The notes beneath the pieces were generated by a model, which was not told the origin of the DNA, ran no database searches, and saw nothing but the letters and a program-made list of their open reading frames with translations. Below are positions 61,610 through 64,000 of a DNA stretch of 64,000 bases, piece by piece. Numbering within the stretch: position 1 is the stretch's first letter; each line of letters starts with the position of its first letter. The DNA is from an uncultured Pseudomonadales bacterium. GTDB taxonomy: Bacteria > Pseudomonadota > Gammaproteobacteria > Pseudomonadales > Azotimanducaceae. Made by a program: the position numbers and the translations under genes. The stretch is taken from the NCBI GenBank assembly GCA_958296195.1, contig OY282455.1:2046001-2110000 (forward strand). The letters run 5' to 3'.

Positions 61610-62014
61610 GTGAAACGGCCCAGCGATGCGTACGGTGGCCATGCGGCTTGGGGGCCGGCATCCGTGGGTGAATTGCTTGCTTGGGCCTTGGCAGCGGCCG
61701 CGGCGCTTTTGGCCTTTGCCGGCGTTTGCGTCTTGACTCGACGGCTTCGCCCCGGCTTTTTGCGGTCTTGGCTGCGCGTCCTGAGCTTGGTGCTGATGGT
61801 GACGCCGGCGCCGGTGCCGGGTTTTCCCGGCAACTTCGCCCCAGCCTATGTGGTGGGGTTGTTTGAAGCCTTGTTCCAAATCGATGGAGCGCCCCAGCAA
61901 GCCCTGAAGTTGCTGGCGGCGGCGGTTCTGGCGGCGGCGGTTCTGGCGGCGCTTTGGTCTTGGCTGGGAGCGGGGCGCAGACGGCGCTTGATTGAAGGCG
62001 GGAAGCTCCATTAA
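61610..62014 (+). CDS. Small inner-membrane protein upstream of the MoxR gene
   Basis: 134 residues from GTG 61610, with AAGG upstream. Three probable membrane helices (LLAWALAAAAALLAFAGVCV, a middle hydrophobic stretch with PAPVPGFPGNFAPAYVVGLF, and LKLLAAAVLAAAVLAAL). Family function is not known to me. It lies 83 bases before the MoxR ATPase gene, suggesting a shared unit. Confidence 0.65.
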   Translation: MKRPSDAYGGHAAWGPASVGELLAWALAAAAALLAFAGVCVLTRRLRPGFLRSWLRVLSLVLMVTPAPVPGFPGNFAPAYVVGLFEALFQIDGAPQQALKLLAAAVLAAAVLAALWSWLGAGRRRRLIEGGKLH

Positions 62015-62097
62015 AGTAGCGGGCCTGCACGGCTTAGCCTAGGCCTTGGGGCGTTGCCCCAGACTGAGGAACCCGCCTCCCCAGCAAGAGAGAACGC

Positions 62098-62946
62098 ATG
62101 ATTTTTGACAGCACCGACACCTACATATCCACCGACGAACTCAGCATGGCCGTCGATGCGGCGGTCAAGCTGCAGCGGCCGCTGCTCGTCAAGGGGGAGC
62201 CGGGCACGGGCAAGACCCTGTTGGCCGAGGAGATCGCCAAGACCCTAGGGCTTAGCCTGATTCAATGGCACATCAAATCCAGCACCAAGGCCATCAACGG
62301 CCTCTATGAATATGACGCCGTCTCCCGCCTGCGGGACTCGCAGCTAGGCGACGCCCGGGTGGGAGACATCCGCAACTACATCAAGAAGGGCAAGCTGTGG
62401 GAGGCGTTCGACGCCGATGAGCGGGTGGTGTTGCTGATCGACGAAATCGACAAGGCGGACATCGAGTTCCCCAACGATCTCCTGCAGGAGCTGGACCGCA
62501 TGGAGTTCTTCGTCTATGAGCTTTCGGAGACGGTCACCGCCAAGCAGCGCCCCATCGTGGTCATCACCTCCAACAACGAAAAGGAACTGCCGGACGCCTT
62601 TCTGCGGCGCTGCTTCTTCCACTACATCAATTTCCCGGACCGGGAGACCATGCAGGAAATCGTCGAGGTGCATTTCCCCTCCATCAAGAAGGACTTGGTC
62701 AAGGAGGCCATGGAGATATTCTTCGATGTGCGCAAGGTGCCGGGCCTAAAGAAGAAGCCCTCCACTTCGGAGTTGATCGACTGGCTGAAGCTGCTGATGG
62801 CGGACGACATTCCGGACGAAATCCTCACCAACCGGGACACCAGCAAGGCCATACCGCCGCTGTACGGCGCTTTGGTGAAGAACGAGCAGGACGTGCATTT
62901 GCTGGAGCGGCTGGCCTTCATGAACCGCCGGGACGCGCGCGGCTAG
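62098..62946 (+). CDS. MoxR-family AAA+ ATPase
   Basis: 282 residues. Walker [21 protein letters not shown] near 33-52, Walker B LLIDEIDKAD, sensor 1 VVITSNNEKELPDAFLRRC with the arginine finger. MoxR proteins act as chaperones that insert metals or activate partners, usually with a VWA protein encoded downstream, as here. Confidence 0.92.
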   Translation: MIFDSTDTYISTDELSMAVDAAVKLQRPLLVKGEPGTGKTLLAEEIAKTLGLSLIQWHIKSSTKAINGLYEYDAVSRLRDSQLGDARVGDIRNYIKKGKLWEAFDADERVVLLIDEIDKADIEFPNDLLQELDRMEFFVYELSETVTAKQRPIVVITSNNEKELPDAFLRRCFFHYINFPDRETMQEIVEVHFPSIKKDLVKEAMEIFFDVRKVPGLKKKPSTSELIDWLKLLMADDIPDEILTNRDTSKAIPPLYGALVKNEQDVHLLERLAFMNRRDARG

Positions 62947-63099
62947 TCCCGGCTTTTTGTTGAGGGCTGCGCCAGCGCAAAATGCATCTTGGGGACCTAC
63001 GGCGGGGGAGGCTGAGCTTGAAGGCGGGAAGCGCATTCTGTGGCGGCGGGCGGCTGGGTCGCTCGCCAGTGCGGCGCAGCCGAAGCGGAAGTTGGCGCC

Positions 63100-64000
63100 A
63101 TGCTGATTAACCTCTTTGTGACGCTGCGCAAATACAAGGTCCCCGTCACCATCCGGGAGCTGATGGACCTGCTGGCGGCCCTCCAGCAGCGCCTCGTTTA
63201 CGCCAATCTCGATGACTTCTACCTGATCGCCCGCACCTGCATGGTCAAGGACGAGAAGAACTACGACAAGTTTGACCGTGCCTTCAGCGCCTATTTTCGC
63301 GGGCTGGAGGACCTGCACGGTCTGTTGGAGTCCCTTATTCCTGACGAATGGCTGCGTCGGGAGTTCGAGCAGTCCCTAAGCCCGGAGGACCTGCGGAGAA
63401 TTCAATCCCTAGGCGGGCTGGAGAAGCTGATCGAGGCTTTTCGGGAGGCCAAGGAGCAAGCGGAGTCGGAGCAGGCCAAGCAGGCTGGGGAAGGCCGGGA
63501 GGGTGAAGGTCAGCAGCCCGGCGGGAAGGGGCCGGGCGGCCTCGGCAAGGGCAGGAAGAAAAAGGCCAAGAAGGTCTGGGATCAGCGTCAGTACAAGAAC
63601 CTGGACGACTCCGTGGAGCTGGGCACCCGCAACATCAAGATGGCGCTGCGCCGCCTGCGCAAGCTCGCCCGCACCGGCAAGGAGGAGGAGCTGGACATGG
63701 ACGGCACCGTCCGCCGCACCGCCCACAACGGCGGCCTGCTGGACATCAGGATGCAGCCGGAGCGCAAGAACACCGTGAAGGTGCTGCTGTTGCTGGACAT
63801 CGGCGGCTCCATGGACAGCCATGTGAAGATCTGCGAGGAGCTGTTCTCCGCCACGCGCACGGAGTTCAAGCACTTGGAGAGCTTCTACTTCCACAACTTC
63901 ATCTATGAGTCGGTGTGGAAGGACAACCGCCGCCGCATGATGGAGCGCATCCCCACCTGGCAGGTGCTGAACAAGTACGCCCAGGACTACAAGGTGGTGT
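63100..64000 (+). CDS. VWA-domain (CoxE-like) protein, cut by window edge
   Basis: 300 residues in the window, continuing past base 64000. N-terminal helical region (NLFVTLRKYKVPVTIRELM), a Gly/Lys/Glu-rich linker (about 110-165), then a VWA domain with the MIDAS motif DIGGSMDSH at about 228-236. It follows the MoxR gene by 153 bases; the pair is typical, and the protein likely binds its substrate through the VWA domain. The ATG at 63100 gives the longest well-conserved start. Confidence 0.88.
   Translation, partial: MLINLFVTLRKYKVPVTIRELMDLLAALQQRLVYANLDDFYLIARTCMVKDEKNYDKFDRAFSAYFRGLEDLHGLLESLIPDEWLRREFEQSLSPEDLRRIQSLGGLEKLIEAFREAKEQAESEQAKQAGEGREGEGQQPGGKGPGGLGKGRKKKAKKVWDQRQYKNLDDSVELGTRNIKMALRRLRKLARTGKEEELDMDGTVRRTAHNGGLLDIRMQPERKNTVKVLLLLDIGGSMDSHVKICEELFSATRTEFKHLESFYFHNFIYESVWKDNRRRMMERIPTWQVLNKYAQDYKVV

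Overview
The window is chromosomal DNA from a GC-rich gammaproteobacterium. The evidence is the complete 16S-tRNA-Ile-tRNA-Ala-23S-5S operon and several gene orders typical of the class: tpiA-secG-tRNA-Leu-tRNA-fMet-rimP-nusA-infB-rbfA-truB-rpsO-pnp, dksA-gluQ-(cbrB-like)-pcnB-pgi-acs, erpA-anmK-M23 peptidase-tyrS-rrn, pspF/pspABC and dnaX-ybaB-recR. I cannot place it below class. TTG starts preceded by good Shine-Dalgarno sequences are frequent (carA, pnp, birA).

Layout. 1-6.5 kb, leftward: ftsH (cut by the window edge), rlmE, greA, carB, carA. 6.7-16.8 kb, rightward: tpiA, secG, two tRNAs and the transcription/translation operon rimP to pnp. 16.9-25.4 kb, leftward: acs, pgi, a deoxynucleoside kinase, pcnB, a degenerate sigma54-activator-like regulator, gluQ and dksA; sfsA diverges. 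26.4-29.2 kb, leftward: a PfkB-family kinase, hemL and hemJ. 29.3-33.7 kb: erpA, anmK, an M23 peptidase, tyrS. 33.7-39.5 kb: the rRNA operon, with promoter, boxA and terminator. 39.7-40.6 kb: birA. 40.6-45.0 kb: an accessory island. 45.0-53 kb: a thioesterase, a putrescine-type ABC transporter (potFGHI), an MFS transporter and an L-lactate-type dehydrogenase. 53.3-57.6 kb: STAS and MOSC genes and the phage-shock module. 57.7-64 kb: dnaX, ybaB, recR, rnd, a small membrane protein, a MoxR ATPase and a VWA protein cut by the right edge.

The main unusual content is the 40.6-45.0 kb island. It holds an XRE-ImmA/IrrE regulator whose coupled PIN-type toxin gene is cut down to 41 codons, a transposase relic with a recognisable end repeat, an overlapping gene pair (DUF6932-like nucleotidyltransferase fold plus an unrecognised 322-residue protein), a small Cys-rich protein, and an ORF that appears to join the start of an Nmad3-like gene to a whole Nmad2-like domain. 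A relic of the same transposase family, with matching end repeats, lies at 53.0-53.3 kb.

Other points outside the island: a CbrB-position regulator that has lost its phosphorylation pocket, GAFTGA loop and arginine-finger region; a 42-codon copy of the potG 3' end wedged between potG and potH with 4-base overlaps on both sides; a candidate terminator in the carA leader; tandem terminators ahead of rimP; and an initiator tRNA with a U1/U72 pair position. Domain names come from recognition of sequence motifs only; no database was searched.
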